Assembly: GCA_015065605.1 (NCBI GenBank)
Contig: SVPZ01000027.1
Coordinates: forward strand, 1 to 36,153
DNA length: 36,153 nucleotides
Origin: Oscillospiraceae bacterium
GTDB taxonomy: Bacteria; Bacillota; Clostridia; Oscillospirales; Acutalibacteraceae
Direction of reading: 5' to 3'
The notes under the pieces are model-generated. The model had not been told where the DNA came from and made no database searches. It saw only the letters and a list, made by a program, of their open reading frames with translations. The first letter of the stretch is position 1; each line of letters starts with the position of its first letter. Positions 5,749 through 15,121 of this stretch are shown here, piece by piece. The position numbers and the translations under genes were made by a program.

Positions 5749-8700
5749 ATGCTTAATTTTATTTACGGACGCGCCGCAACAGGCAAAACTTATGAAACCT
5801 TAACAAGAATAAAAAACGCAGTAAACAAAGGGGAAAGGGTTATTTTTATAGTGCCCGAGCAGTATTCCTTTGAAAGTGAAAGAAACGTGCTTTCTTTACT
5901 TGGGGATAAGGATGCTCATAAGGTTTTGGTGTATAGTTTTTCAAGCCTTGCCGATACTCTTACTTCTCTTTCGGGAGGAAAAGCGAGAAAGGTTCTTTCT
6001 GATGCCGATAAAATTCTTTTTATGAATAAAGCGCTTCTCTTATTAAAGGACGAGCTTTATTTGTGGCGCAGATATTTTTCTTCAGCAGGTTTTGCCTCTA
6101 AAGTAGTTGATATGATAGGCGAATTTAAAATAAGCGCTGTTTTCCCCGAAGACCTTGAAAAAACCGCAGAACAGCTTAAACCTTCTTTTTTAAAGGAAAA
6201 GATAGAGGCACTTGCCCTTATTTACAGAACCTACGATGCGATTTTAAAGGGTAGGTTTATTGACCCTGCCGATAAACTTGAAAAACTGTATAACGATTTG
6301 ACCTTTAATAAATATTTCGAAAACAGTACCGTTTTTATTGACGGATTTAAAGGCTTTACAGGTCAGCAATACCGCATAATTGACGCTATTCTGGCTCAGA
6401 GTAATTCTCTTACCGTTACCGCCCTTTGCGAAATGGACGGAGATGAAGCAAAAGAGATTTATCATAATACCTATGAAGCGGTAAAAAATATTAAAGATAT
6501 CGCCCTTCGTCACCGTGTTAAAATAGGTGAAGAAATTTATTTATCAAAGCCCTTTTACGAAACAAAAGCAATGGAAAAGGTTGAGGGAGTTCTTTCGGGT
6601 AATTTGGGCGGAACCTTTAAGGAAAATGAAAATATAGGCTTTCTTGTTGCTAAAACACCTGAGGACGAAGTCGCCTTTACGGCAAGAAATATCAGAAGAC
6701 TTGTGCGTGAAAAGGGATACCGTTACCGCGATTTTGTAATTATCGCAAGAAATTCCGAAAAATACGAAACGGCTATAGAAAGACAGTTTAAGGATTACGA
6801 TATTTCCTGCTTTTTTGATAAAAGAATTCCGCTGACCTTTTCTCCGCTTTTTGCATTTGTGGATTCGGCGCTTTCCTGTACCATGCTTATTAATAACGAG
6901 GAATTTTTCCGTTTTTTAAAAACAGGTCTTGCCACCGACCTTACTACCGAGGAAATAAGCGAACTTGAAAATTACGCTTATCTTTGGAATATAAATTCCA
7001 TTGGTTTTGAAAAAGAATGGGATATGGACCCCACGGGATTCAGCGAAACTAAGTCAGAAAAAGAGGATGAAATAAAAGAAACGTTATCCAGACTTAACGC
7101 TTTAAGAGAAAAGGCTATAGCGCCTTTAGTCAATATGCGCCGTTTTTACGGCAGCACCGTAAAAGAAAAGGCTTATGCCGTTGCAAAACTTTTTGAGTTT
7201 TCAAAAACCGACGAAAAAATGAAGATGCTGCTTTCCTTTATGGAAAAAGACTTTTCGTCTGAAGATATGGACGCTTTCCGTCAAAGCTGGGACCTTTTTA
7301 TGTCTTTGCTTGACGGAATGGTAAGGTGCTTCGGCGATGACGTGGTAAGTGATATTCAGTTTAAAGAAATGCTTACTATTTCCTGTCAGACTACCACTGT
7401 CGGCAGAATTCCGCAGATGCTTGACGAGGTAACCTTTGGCGCCGCCGACAGAATACGTCCGTCACGTCCTAAAGTTGCCTTTATTCTTGGCGCAAACCAA
7501 GGAGAATTCCCCAAATCCCCCGATAATAACAGTATTCTCGGCAACAGCGAAAGAAATACCCTTATTAAAGCGGGACTTAAGGTGAGAAACAAAACGTTAT
7601 TTTTGACGATGGAAGAAAACCTATTGGTTTATTCCTGTAGCTGCTGTCCCTCACAAATGCTGTTCGTTTGTTGCAGTCAGACGGGTGCAGACGGTTCGGC
7701 AAATGAACCCTCTATACTGTTCGAAAGCCTTCGCAATTCTTTCGTTAATGCAAAGGTGTATTATGAACCGAGTGACGAACTTCTTATGGAAAATCTTCCC
7801 GAAACGGAAAATTCTGCTATGCAGACCTTATACAGATTCTTTTCTCTTGATAAAAAGGGTGCTTCGACTTTAATAGATGCCACTTTGAAAACTGACCGAC
7901 AACGTGAAGAATTTAAAAATATTATTAACTCTAAGCAGATTTATAACCGTAAACTTTCAAGTGATAAGGCAAAAAAACTTTACGGCAACAATATTCCTAT
8001 GTCTGCTACACGTTTTGATACCTTTTTCGGTTGTCATTTCAGATTTTTCTGTAAATACGGACTTAATACTTCTATTATTCAACCTGCAAAGCTTGACGTT
8101 ATGCAGAGAGGAACTATTGTCCACTACGTTCTTGAACAGTTTTGTAATAATCATATTGATGATATTGAAAGTGTAACAAGAGAGCAAATAATAACCGAAA
8201 CGGCTAAATATATTACCGATTATTTTGCTTCAATAAAGGGTAGTGAAACCCTTTTTGACGAAAGATTTACTTTTCTGGTGGAAAAGATAGGCGAGGCTAT
8301 CATCGAAGTATTGGAAAGAATCGTTGAAGAATTTTCACAAAGTAAGTTTAGGGTCGAAAAATGTGAGGTTTCCATAGGAAACGACGGAACTATTCCCACC
8401 GTTATCTTTCCTTTTGGTAAAGACGGAAAACTTTCTCTTTACGGAAGTATCGACCGCCTTGACAGATGGGGAAGCTTTATAAGAATAGTGGATTATAAAA
8501 CAGGCAGTAAAACCTTTAAACTTTCCGATACCTTATACGGTCTTAATATGCAGATGCTTTTATATCTGTACTGCGTAATAAGAGGAGAAAACCCCGATTG
8601 TAAAGGTAAAAATCCTGCGGGAATACTGTATCTGCCGTCAAAACGCGACCTTAATAAAACAGGTCTTGCCATGAATGGAATTATTTGTGCAAACAGCGAC

Positions 8701-9045
8701 GTGGTAGAGGCTATGGAAAGCGAAAACGCAGGTAAATTTATTCCTAAATATAAAATAAACAAAGACGGTTCACCGTCTAAAAGTAATACGTCGTTTATTC
8801 CCGAAGAGGCGTTTGATACTATATTCGACCATATTGAAAACCTTGCCAAAAAACTTGGCGAGGATTTACACGGCGGACAGATTTCTGCCGTTCCCCTTGA
8901 AAGCGGAGATTATAGCGCATGTAAATACTGTGATTATAAAACTGTCTGCTTAAAGAGAGAAGACATTGAACCTACAAAGGTAGAAACCCTTAAAAATGAT
9001 GAAGTATTTGCAAAAATGAGAGGAGAGGAAGAAAGTGAAGTTTGA
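5749..9045 (+). CDS. addB: ATP-dependent helicase/nuclease subunit B
   Basis: AddB is the Chi-recognising, nuclease-bearing partner of AddA in the enzyme that processes double-strand breaks for RecA-dependent repair. The 1098-residue product begins MLNFIYGRAATGKT, a Walker A motif at the extreme N-terminus as in all AddB. Near the C-terminus is the RecB-type nuclease motif RIVDYKTGSK. The four cysteines of the AddB iron-sulphur staple are present: C762 (in FFGCHFRFF), then C1058, C1061 and C1067 (CKYCDYKTVC). All parts needed for activity are visible. The ATG at 5749 is preferred over the in-frame TTG at 5737, because GGAGG (5739-5743) sits between them and serves the ATG. The 3' end overlaps addA by 11 bases. 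Confidence 0.96.
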   Translation: MLNFIYGRAATGKTYETLTRIKNAVNKGERVIFIVPEQYSFESERNVLSLLGDKDAHKVLVYSFSSLADTLTSLSGGKARKVLSDADKILFMNKALLLLKDELYLWRRYFSSAGFASKVVDMIGEFKISAVFPEDLEKTAEQLKPSFLKEKIEALALIYRTYDAILKGRFIDPADKLEKLYNDLTFNKYFENSTVFIDGFKGFTGQQYRIIDAILAQSNSLTVTALCEMDGDEAKEIYHNTYEAVKNIKDIALRHRVKIGEEIYLSKPFYETKAMEKVEGVLSGNLGGTFKENENIGFLVAKTPEDEVAFTARNIRRLVREKGYRYRDFVIIARNSEKYETAIERQFKDYDISCFFDKRIPLTFSPLFAFVDSALSCTMLINNEEFFRFLKTGLATDLTTEEISELENYAYLWNINSIGFEKEWDMDPTGFSETKSEKEDEIKETLSRLNALREKAIAPLVNMRRFYGSTVKEKAYAVAKLFEFSKTDEKMKMLLSFMEKDFSSEDMDAFRQSWDLFMSLLDGMVRCFGDDVVSDIQFKEMLTISCQTTTVGRIPQMLDEVTFGAADRIRPSRPKVAFILGANQGEFPKSPDNNSILGNSERNTLIKAGLKVRNKTLFLTMEENLLVYSCSCCPSQMLFVCCSQTGADGSANEPSILFESLRNSFVNAKVYYEPSDELLMENLPETENSAMQTLYRFFSLDKKGASTLIDATLKTDRQREEFKNIINSKQIYNRKLSSDKAKKLYGNNIPMSATRFDTFFGCHFRFFCKYGLNTSIIQPAKLDVMQRGTIVHYVLEQFCNNHIDDIESVTREQIITETAKYITDYFASIKGSETLFDERFTFLVEKIGEAIIEVLERIVEEFSQSKFRVEKCEVSIGNDGTIPTVIFPFGKDGKLSLYGSIDRLDRWGSFIRIVDYKTGSKTFKLSDTLYGLNMQMLLYLYCVIRGENPDCKGKNPAGILYLPSKRDLNKTGLAMNGIICANSDVVEAMESENAGKFIPKYKINKDGSPSKSNTSFIPEEAFDTIFDHIENLAKKLGEDLHGGQISAVPLESGDYSACKYCDYKTVCLKREDIEPTKVETLKNDEVFAKMRGEEESEV

Positions 9046-12000
9046 TGAACTGACGTTGTCACAAAAAGCGGCGGTTAGAGAGCAGGGAAGTATAATCGTT
9101 TCCGCTGCCGCGGGTTCGGGCAAAACGGCTGTACTTGTTCAGCGAATTGTTGATAGACTTACCTCAAAAGAAAATCCTCTCAGCGCCGACAGATTGTTGG
9201 TTGTAACCTTTACCGTTGCGGCGGCAGGAGAAATGCGTTCAAGAATCGAAAAGGAACTTGATACGTACTGTAAAAATAATCTTAACGATAAATATGCGGC
9301 TAAACAGAAGCTTCTCATAAGAAGCGCAAAAATTTGCACGATAGACTCCTTCTGCATTGATATGGTGCGAGAAAATTTTGCAAAAGCAAACGTTTCTCCC
9401 GATTTTAAGATTGCTGAAGAAAAAGATATTGCCGCAATAAAGGATACTGCCGCCCAAATTGTGTTTTCCGATTACTTTGCCGCAAGGGATGAGGGATTTT
9501 TAAATCTGCTTGATGCCTTTGGTTCTATTTATGATGAGAAAAACTTAGTGGAAGCGGTCGATGAAATTTTTGAGAGAAGTCAGAATATGCCTTTCCCTCA
9601 GGCGTGGCTTTCCAGAATGCTTTCCTCTTATAACCCGTCTGCAGTTGAAAAATGGTGCGAACTTGGTATTCTTGAGGCAAAAAAACTTATTCAAACCGCT
9701 AAGCGCTACATAAACGCTGCAAAGGAAACCTGCGAAAAGGACAGCGACGTTAAAAATGCTTATCTTCCGAACTTCCTTTGCGCCGAGGAACAATGCGAAA
9801 AAATCGAGAATTTTTGCAACCAAAACTCATGGGATGATATTTTAAGAAGCGCAAAGGCGTTTTCTTTCGGAACCTTCGGCTCGGTATCGGGTTCAAAAGA
9901 TAATCCCGTTGCAGTTATGGTTAAAAAATTAAGAGAACTTTGTGAAAAAACGGTGAAGAAGATTGACGTTTTGCTGACCGAAGAAAAGGCTCTCGTAAGG
10001 GAACATTTTATCGAGGGCGCCCCATCGGGCAGAAAACTTATCGAAATCACAAAAGCATATTGCGAAAAAATAGATACGATTAAAAAAGAAAAGAATATAT
10101 ATACCTTTTCGGATATTGAACATTTTGCTTTTTCTCTTATTTGCGATGAAGCAGACGGCGAAATCTATTTAAAAGAAGATGCATACGAATATATAAACGA
10201 ATACGACGAAATTTTGGTTGATGAATATCAGGACGTTAATAATCTTCAGGACAGATTTTTCTATTTCCTTTCCGGACTTGGTTCTCATCTTTTTGTGGTT
10301 GGCGACGTAAAGCAGAGTATTTACGGCTTCAGAGGCGCTAATCCCGAGAATTTTATTTCTGCAATAAGTGATGCGGTTGATTATAAAGAGGCGGATGAAA
10401 AAGAAAGAAAATCCATTAATCTTGATGCTAATTTCAGAAGCCGTGACGGAGTTTGCGAGGCGGTCAATTTCCTTTTTGACCGACTTATGACCGAGGAAAA
10501 TTGCGGAATAGATTATTTAAAAACAGAACGGCTAAGTCCTAAGGCAACCTTTCCTGAATCAGATGTTCCTGCAAGTGAATTTCATCTTGTTGATTCGCTG
10601 GGCAAAAACGAAAAGGAAGCGGAAGCAAAACATATCGCGGCATATATTAAAGAGATTATGCAAAGCGGTAAGGTTATAAAGGACAAGAATACCAAAGAAC
10701 TCAGAAACGCAAATTACGGTGATTTTGCGGTTATTGTACGCGCTATGAAAGGGAATGCTTCAATACTGGTTAAAGCCTTTAACGAAGCGGGTATCCCCGT
10801 AACCTATGCGAAGGACAGTTTTCTTGAAAGTAATGAAATTTCCATTATACTGTCACTTTTAAGTGTTATTGATAATCCTTCAAGAGACGTTTCCTTACTT
10901 GCCGCAATGATGTCGCCTATATTCAAATTTACTGCTGATGATATGGCTGAAATAAGATGCGAGGATAAAAAATCAAGTTTATATTCTGCGGTTATCAAAG
11001 CATCAAATAATAATGATAAGTGTAAAGAATTTTTAGAAAAAATTGCCGATTTTCGCAGAAATGCAGTAATACTTCCTCTGCCTAAGCTTATTTCTAAAAT
11101 TTATGACAGTACAAATCTTTTAAATATAGCGTTAATGATGGAAGACGGCGAAGCAAGGGTTGCAAATCTCATTTATTTGATTCATCTTGCGGAAAATTAC
11201 TCAGCAACAGGAAATAGCGGTATTTTTGGATTTATAAAAAGTCTTGAAAGAGTAGGGGACGGAAAAATAAAGGGAGCAACCCTTTCGGCAGGTAATGATG
11301 CCGTAAAAATTATGAGTGTGCACAATTCTAAAGGTCTTCAGTATCCCGTATGCTTTTTTGCTTTTTCGGGCGCCGCCTTTAATACCTCAGACCAAAAGAA
11401 ATCTCTTATAATTGAAGAAAACTACGGCGTTGCTTTCCGTTATTTCAATGATGACGGAAAAATTGATACCATAAACAAGAAGCTTCTGTCACGTTTTTCC
11501 AATTATAATCTTTTAAAAGAAGAACTCAGAATGCTTTACGTTGCGCTTACTCGCGCTGAGGATAGACTTATTATAACTGCCTCACGAAAAAATCCTGCAT
11601 CGGAAATAGCGAAAGCATCGGTAAAACTCGTGGCAAGCGCAGGCGAAATAAGCTCGGATATATATTTAAACGCTAACTGTTATGCCGATTGGATTATTCC
11701 GTGTCTTTTACTTCATAAGGATGCGCAGGAACTAAGAGCCTTCGCGGAAGAAACGGAGTTTCCCCTATTAAGCGGCCCCGATATGCTTATAAAGGTATTC
11801 GGGGAGGAAGAACTGATAAATTCGGCTTATTCAGACTTTGAGGATACACCCGACTATGATTTGTCAAACGAAATAAATAAGAGAATAAACTTCGTTTATC
11901 CTTTTAATGCCCTTCGCACCATTGAGGCAAAAGCCTCTGTTTCCGATATTGCCCATAAAGCAGAAAAAGGAAGCTATGACTTTAACGTGCGACCGGGATT

Positions 12001-12523
12001 TTTAAGTGAAAGCGGTCTTACCCCCACCGAACGCGGTACGGCTGTGCATACTATAATGCAGTTTATGGATTATTCGTCAGCCAAAGAAGATTTCGACGCG
12101 GAAATCGAACGACTTAAAGAATGGGAATATATAACCGAAGAACAGTCAAAGGTAGATACCGTTCATATAAAGCGCTTTGTTGAAAGTAAACTTTTTGACA
12201 GAATTCTTTCCGCTAAAAGCATAGAACGTGAAATGAAGTTCCTCACTTTTATGACCGCCGAAAGTCTTATAGACGGTATAGAAAGTTCTCTGAAGGATGA
12301 AAAAATTGTGGTGCAGGGCGCGGTCGATTTAATGCTTATAGAAGAAGACGGTATAGTTATCGTCGATTTTAAAACCGACCGAGTGCGTGACGAAAATGCG
12401 CTGATTGAATCTTATGCAGAACAGCTTCGAATTTACGCCGATGCCTGCAGTAAAATTACAGGTCTTAAAGTAAAAGAAAAAATCATCTATTCTCTTGTTT
12501 TGGACCGTAGTATTGTGGTATAA
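9035..12523 (+). CDS. addA: ATP-dependent helicase/nuclease subunit A
   Basis: AddA is the UvrD/RecB-like motor and nuclease of AddAB. The 1162-residue product has Walker A AAAGSGKT (K30, T31), the early helicase motif TFTVAAAGEMR, Walker B DEYQD (396-400), a GDVKQSIYGFRGA motif III region, MSVHNSKGLQYPV, and YVALTRAEDRL (motif VI). The C-terminal nuclease motif is VDFKTDR (D1111, K1113). The start is GTG at 9035 behind AGGAGAGG, inside the last codons of addB, so the subunits are translationally coupled. Length is normal. The TAA stop lies inside the -10 element of a promoter for the downstream M16 genes. Confidence 0.97.
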   Translation: MKFDELTLSQKAAVREQGSIIVSAAAGSGKTAVLVQRIVDRLTSKENPLSADRLLVVTFTVAAAGEMRSRIEKELDTYCKNNLNDKYAAKQKLLIRSAKICTIDSFCIDMVRENFAKANVSPDFKIAEEKDIAAIKDTAAQIVFSDYFAARDEGFLNLLDAFGSIYDEKNLVEAVDEIFERSQNMPFPQAWLSRMLSSYNPSAVEKWCELGILEAKKLIQTAKRYINAAKETCEKDSDVKNAYLPNFLCAEEQCEKIENFCNQNSWDDILRSAKAFSFGTFGSVSGSKDNPVAVMVKKLRELCEKTVKKIDVLLTEEKALVREHFIEGAPSGRKLIEITKAYCEKIDTIKKEKNIYTFSDIEHFAFSLICDEADGEIYLKEDAYEYINEYDEILVDEYQDVNNLQDRFFYFLSGLGSHLFVVGDVKQSIYGFRGANPENFISAISDAVDYKEADEKERKSINLDANFRSRDGVCEAVNFLFDRLMTEENCGIDYLKTERLSPKATFPESDVPASEFHLVDSLGKNEKEAEAKHIAAYIKEIMQSGKVIKDKNTKELRNANYGDFAVIVRAMKGNASILVKAFNEAGIPVTYAKDSFLESNEISIILSLLSVIDNPSRDVSLLAAMMSPIFKFTADDMAEIRCEDKKSSLYSAVIKASNNNDKCKEFLEKIADFRRNAVILPLPKLISKIYDSTNLLNIALMMEDGEARVANLIYLIHLAENYSATGNSGIFGFIKSLERVGDGKIKGATLSAGNDAVKIMSVHNSKGLQYPVCFFAFSGAAFNTSDQKKSLIIEENYGVAFRYFNDDGKIDTINKKLLSRFSNYNLLKEELRMLYVALTRAEDRLIITASRKNPASEIAKASVKLVASAGEISSDIYLNANCYADWIIPCLLLHKDAQELRAFAEETEFPLLSGPDMLIKVFGEEELINSAYSDFEDTPDYDLSNEINKRINFVYPFNALRTIEAKASVSDIAHKAEKGSYDFNVRPGFLSESGLTPTERGTAVHTIMQFMDYSSAKEDFDAEIERLKEWEYITEEQSKVDTVHIKRFVESKLFDRILSAKSIEREMKFLTFMTAESLIDGIESSLKDEKIVVQGAVDLMLIEEDGIVIVDFKTDRVRDENALIESYAEQLRIYADACSKITGLKVKEKIIYSLVLDRSIVV

Positions 12524-12524
12524 T
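12495..12524 (+). promoter_or_regulatory. Promoter inside the 3' end of addA
   Basis: TTGTTT (12495-12500), an 18-base spacer, and TATAAT (12519-12524) preceded by TGG form an extended -10 promoter. The addA stop codon TAA (12521-12523) is part of the -10 hexamer. It would drive the M16 peptidase genes separately from addAB; the TTG start at 12558 lies 33 bases downstream. Confidence 0.75.
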
Positions 12525-12557
12525 ATTAGTTATATAGTAAACAGGGAGGAAAACGTC

Positions 12558-13838
12558 TTGCCTTTAAAAAATTTATATTCTGTAAACGGCACTGAAATAC
12601 TCTTTTTGCCGGGTGATTCTTTCACCACTACGCTGGTATCATTTAATTTTTATATGCCTTTAAACAAAGAAACCATATCTCAGTATGCGTTGCTTCCTGA
12701 AATTATGGTTACCTGTTCTAAAGACTATCCCGATTATTTAAAGCTTAATTATAAGTTATCATCTCTTTACGGCGCAGACGTAGTTGCATCTTCTTCTAAG
12801 GTTGGCAACTGCATTTGTATTAAATTTACCGTATCGTCCATAAACGATAAATATGCTTTTGACGGTCAAAAGGTAACGAAAGAGTCAATCGACCTTCTGT
12901 TAAGCCTAATCTTTTGTCCCAAAACCGAAAACAATGCATTTTTGAGCGAAGACCTTAAACGTGAAAAGCGTAAGCTTATTGACCGCATTAAAGGTGAAGT
13001 TAACGAAAAGCGTACCTTTGCAAGAAACCGTCTGACAAGTGAGATGTTCGAGGATGACCCATTCGGTCTTTATAAACTCGGAGATATCCAAACGGTATCC
13101 GATTTAAGCGGAGAAGACTTGTTTGAGGCTTGGAATAATATGCTTTCCTGCGGATATTTGAAAATCCACGTTATCGGTGAAGAAATGCCCGAAGGATTAA
13201 AGGAAGGTATAATTAAAGAGTTGTCTGCTTTTAACAGAGAAAACGTTACCGATATTTATGAGGTAACTTCTCTTAAGGAAAGAAGCGAAGTTAAGGAGGT
13301 TACCGATTATTTCGATGTTGCTCAGGGAAAACTCGTTATGGGATTTTCCTGTCCCGGCGGTGACGATGATTCCTCTCTTGACGTAATGCTTATGAACGAT
13401 ATTTTCGGTGGCGGCCCTTATGCAAGACTGTTCACAAACGTTCGTGAAAAAATGAGTCTTTGTTATTATTGCAGTTCTCAGGCTGTTAGAAATAAAGGCT
13501 TTATGATGGTGGATAGCGGTGTAGAAAAGGAAAATGCCGAAAAAGCCAAAGAAGCGATACTCGGTCAGCTTGAAATAATGAAAAAGGGAGAATTTTCCGA
13601 TTTTGAGTTTTCTTCTGCCGTTAAGAGTATAAAAGATTCGCTTCGCTCTTATAAGGATAGTCAAAACGGACTTGATGTATGGTACACCTTAAAGGCTATC
13701 AATAAAAACGTATATTCCCCCGAGGAAATAAGTGAAAAAATCGAAAAAATTACACGACAGGACGTTATAGATGCGGCAAACCGTGTTAAGCTTAATACGG
13801 TTTATATGCTTCTTCCTAAAGAAAAGGAGGGTGTTTAA
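12558..13838 (+). CDS. M16 peptidase-like protein, YmfF type, without zinc motif
   Basis: The 426-residue product has the two-lobe layout of M16 (pitrilysin/processing peptidase) proteins. The N-terminal lobe shows SQYALLPEIMVTCSKDYPD where active members carry HxxEH, so the zinc-binding and catalytic residues are absent. The C-terminal lobe (about residues 225-420) retains the M16 core with MLMNDIFGGGPYARLFTNVR and an R/Y-containing region. It is therefore the non-catalytic half of a heterodimer, like Bacillus YmfF, completed by the next gene. The start is TTG at 12558, supported by GGGAGG at 12544-12549. It is followed by the YmfH-like gene with a one-base TAATG overlap. The role of the YmfFH pair is not established; peptide processing is likely. 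Confidence 0.85.
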   Translation: MPLKNLYSVNGTEILFLPGDSFTTTLVSFNFYMPLNKETISQYALLPEIMVTCSKDYPDYLKLNYKLSSLYGADVVASSSKVGNCICIKFTVSSINDKYAFDGQKVTKESIDLLLSLIFCPKTENNAFLSEDLKREKRKLIDRIKGEVNEKRTFARNRLTSEMFEDDPFGLYKLGDIQTVSDLSGEDLFEAWNNMLSCGYLKIHVIGEEMPEGLKEGIIKELSAFNRENVTDIYEVTSLKERSEVKEVTDYFDVAQGKLVMGFSCPGGDDDSSLDVMLMNDIFGGGPYARLFTNVREKMSLCYYCSSQAVRNKGFMMVDSGVEKENAEKAKEAILGQLEIMKKGEFSDFEFSSAVKSIKDSLRSYKDSQNGLDVWYTLKAINKNVYSPEEISEKIEKITRQDVIDAANRVKLNTVYMLLPKEKEGV

Positions 13839-15103
13839 TGGAAAAACAGGTTTTTAACGACCGATACGGTAACAGCTACGTTTGTTATACCCATAAAACA
13901 GGTCTTAAAGTTTACGTTATGGAAAAGCCCGATTTTTCTTCTTCCTACGCTCTTTTCGGTACTAAGTACGGATCAATAGACACCTGCTTTTCAACCGACG
14001 GTAAGAACTTTACTGCGGTTCCTGAGGGTATCGCTCACTTTTTAGAGCATAAACTTTTTGAAAGTGAAGACGGGGATGCATTTTCTCGTTATGCCGAAAC
14101 GGGCGCTTCTGCAAATGCTTATACTTCCTTTGACAGAACCTGTTATCTTTTCTCTTGCGCAAACAGATTTGAAGATAATTTCGAAATTCTTCTTGATTTT
14201 GTTCAGCATCCTTATTTTACCGCTAAGACGGTTGAAAAAGAGCAGGGCATTATCGGTCAGGAAATAAGAATGTATGACGATAGTCCTGCTTGGCGCGTTC
14301 TTTTCAATATGCTTCTTGAAATGTATTACGAGCATCCCGTTAGAATCGATATTGCAGGTACTACCGAAAGTATAGCGGAAATTACCGATAAACTCCTTTA
14401 CGAATGTTACGATACTTTCTATAATCCTGCCAATATGTTTATATGCGTTGCTGGTAACGTGAGCGCAGAAAAAATCGCAAGTATGGTTAATGAATATATA
14501 ATTGATAAAGAACCCGTAAACGTAATCAGAGGTACGGTAAACGAACCCGAAACGGTAAGAAGCAATTATATCGAACAAAAACTTGAAGTAAGCGTTCCTA
14601 TGTTCTGTCTGGGCTTTAAGGATATTTGTAAGCAACCCGAAAAAACTGCAAAAGAAAGAATTGCTATGGGGGTTACCCTAGAGGTTCTTGCAGGCGACTG
14701 TTCGCCGTTATATAAGGAACTTATTGATGCGGAACTTATAAACGACGATTTTGAAACGGAATACTTTACGGGTAACGGCTATGCGGCGGTTATGTTCTCG
14801 GGCGAAAGCGAAAAACCAAAAGAAGTTAAATCGAGAATTATTGCTGAAATAAACCGTCTTTTAGAAAACGGTATTGACAGCGACCTTTTAAATACTGTAA
14901 AATGTGCTATGTACGGTGACGTGCTTCGCCGTTTTAACAGTTGCGAAAATATTTCTTCTCAAATGGCAGAATGCGCTATGTTCGGTTATTCGCTTTTTGA
15001 GGAACAGGATATTATAGCATCTGTAAATACCGATGACGTGATCAATTGTCTTTCTGCTTTAAAGGAAGATAAATCAGTATTATCGGTTATAAATCCGATG
15101 TGA
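13838..15103 (+). CDS. M16 zinc peptidase, YmfH type (catalytic partner)
   Basis: This 421-residue protein carries the inverted zinc motif HFLEH (H67, E70, H71), with a downstream glutamate in GIIGQEIRMYDD (E142) as probable third ligand. The segment AETGASANAYTSFDRTCY is a strong M16 signature. The C-terminal lobe is also typical, so this is the active subunit. No signal peptide is evident, indicating a cytoplasmic enzyme. The start overlaps the stop of the inactive subunit by one base, consistent with one-to-one assembly. Confidence in the family is high, but the substrate is unknown. Confidence 0.9.
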   Translation: MEKQVFNDRYGNSYVCYTHKTGLKVYVMEKPDFSSSYALFGTKYGSIDTCFSTDGKNFTAVPEGIAHFLEHKLFESEDGDAFSRYAETGASANAYTSFDRTCYLFSCANRFEDNFEILLDFVQHPYFTAKTVEKEQGIIGQEIRMYDDSPAWRVLFNMLLEMYYEHPVRIDIAGTTESIAEITDKLLYECYDTFYNPANMFICVAGNVSAEKIASMVNEYIIDKEPVNVIRGTVNEPETVRSNYIEQKLEVSVPMFCLGFKDICKQPEKTAKERIAMGVTLEVLAGDCSPLYKELIDAELINDDFETEYFTGNGYAAVMFSGESEKPKEVKSRIIAEINRLLENGIDSDLLNTVKCAMYGDVLRRFNSCENISSQMAECAMFGYSLFEEQDIIASVNTDDVINCLSALKEDKSVLSVINPM

Positions 15104-15121
15104 TGCAGAAAGGAATTTATT

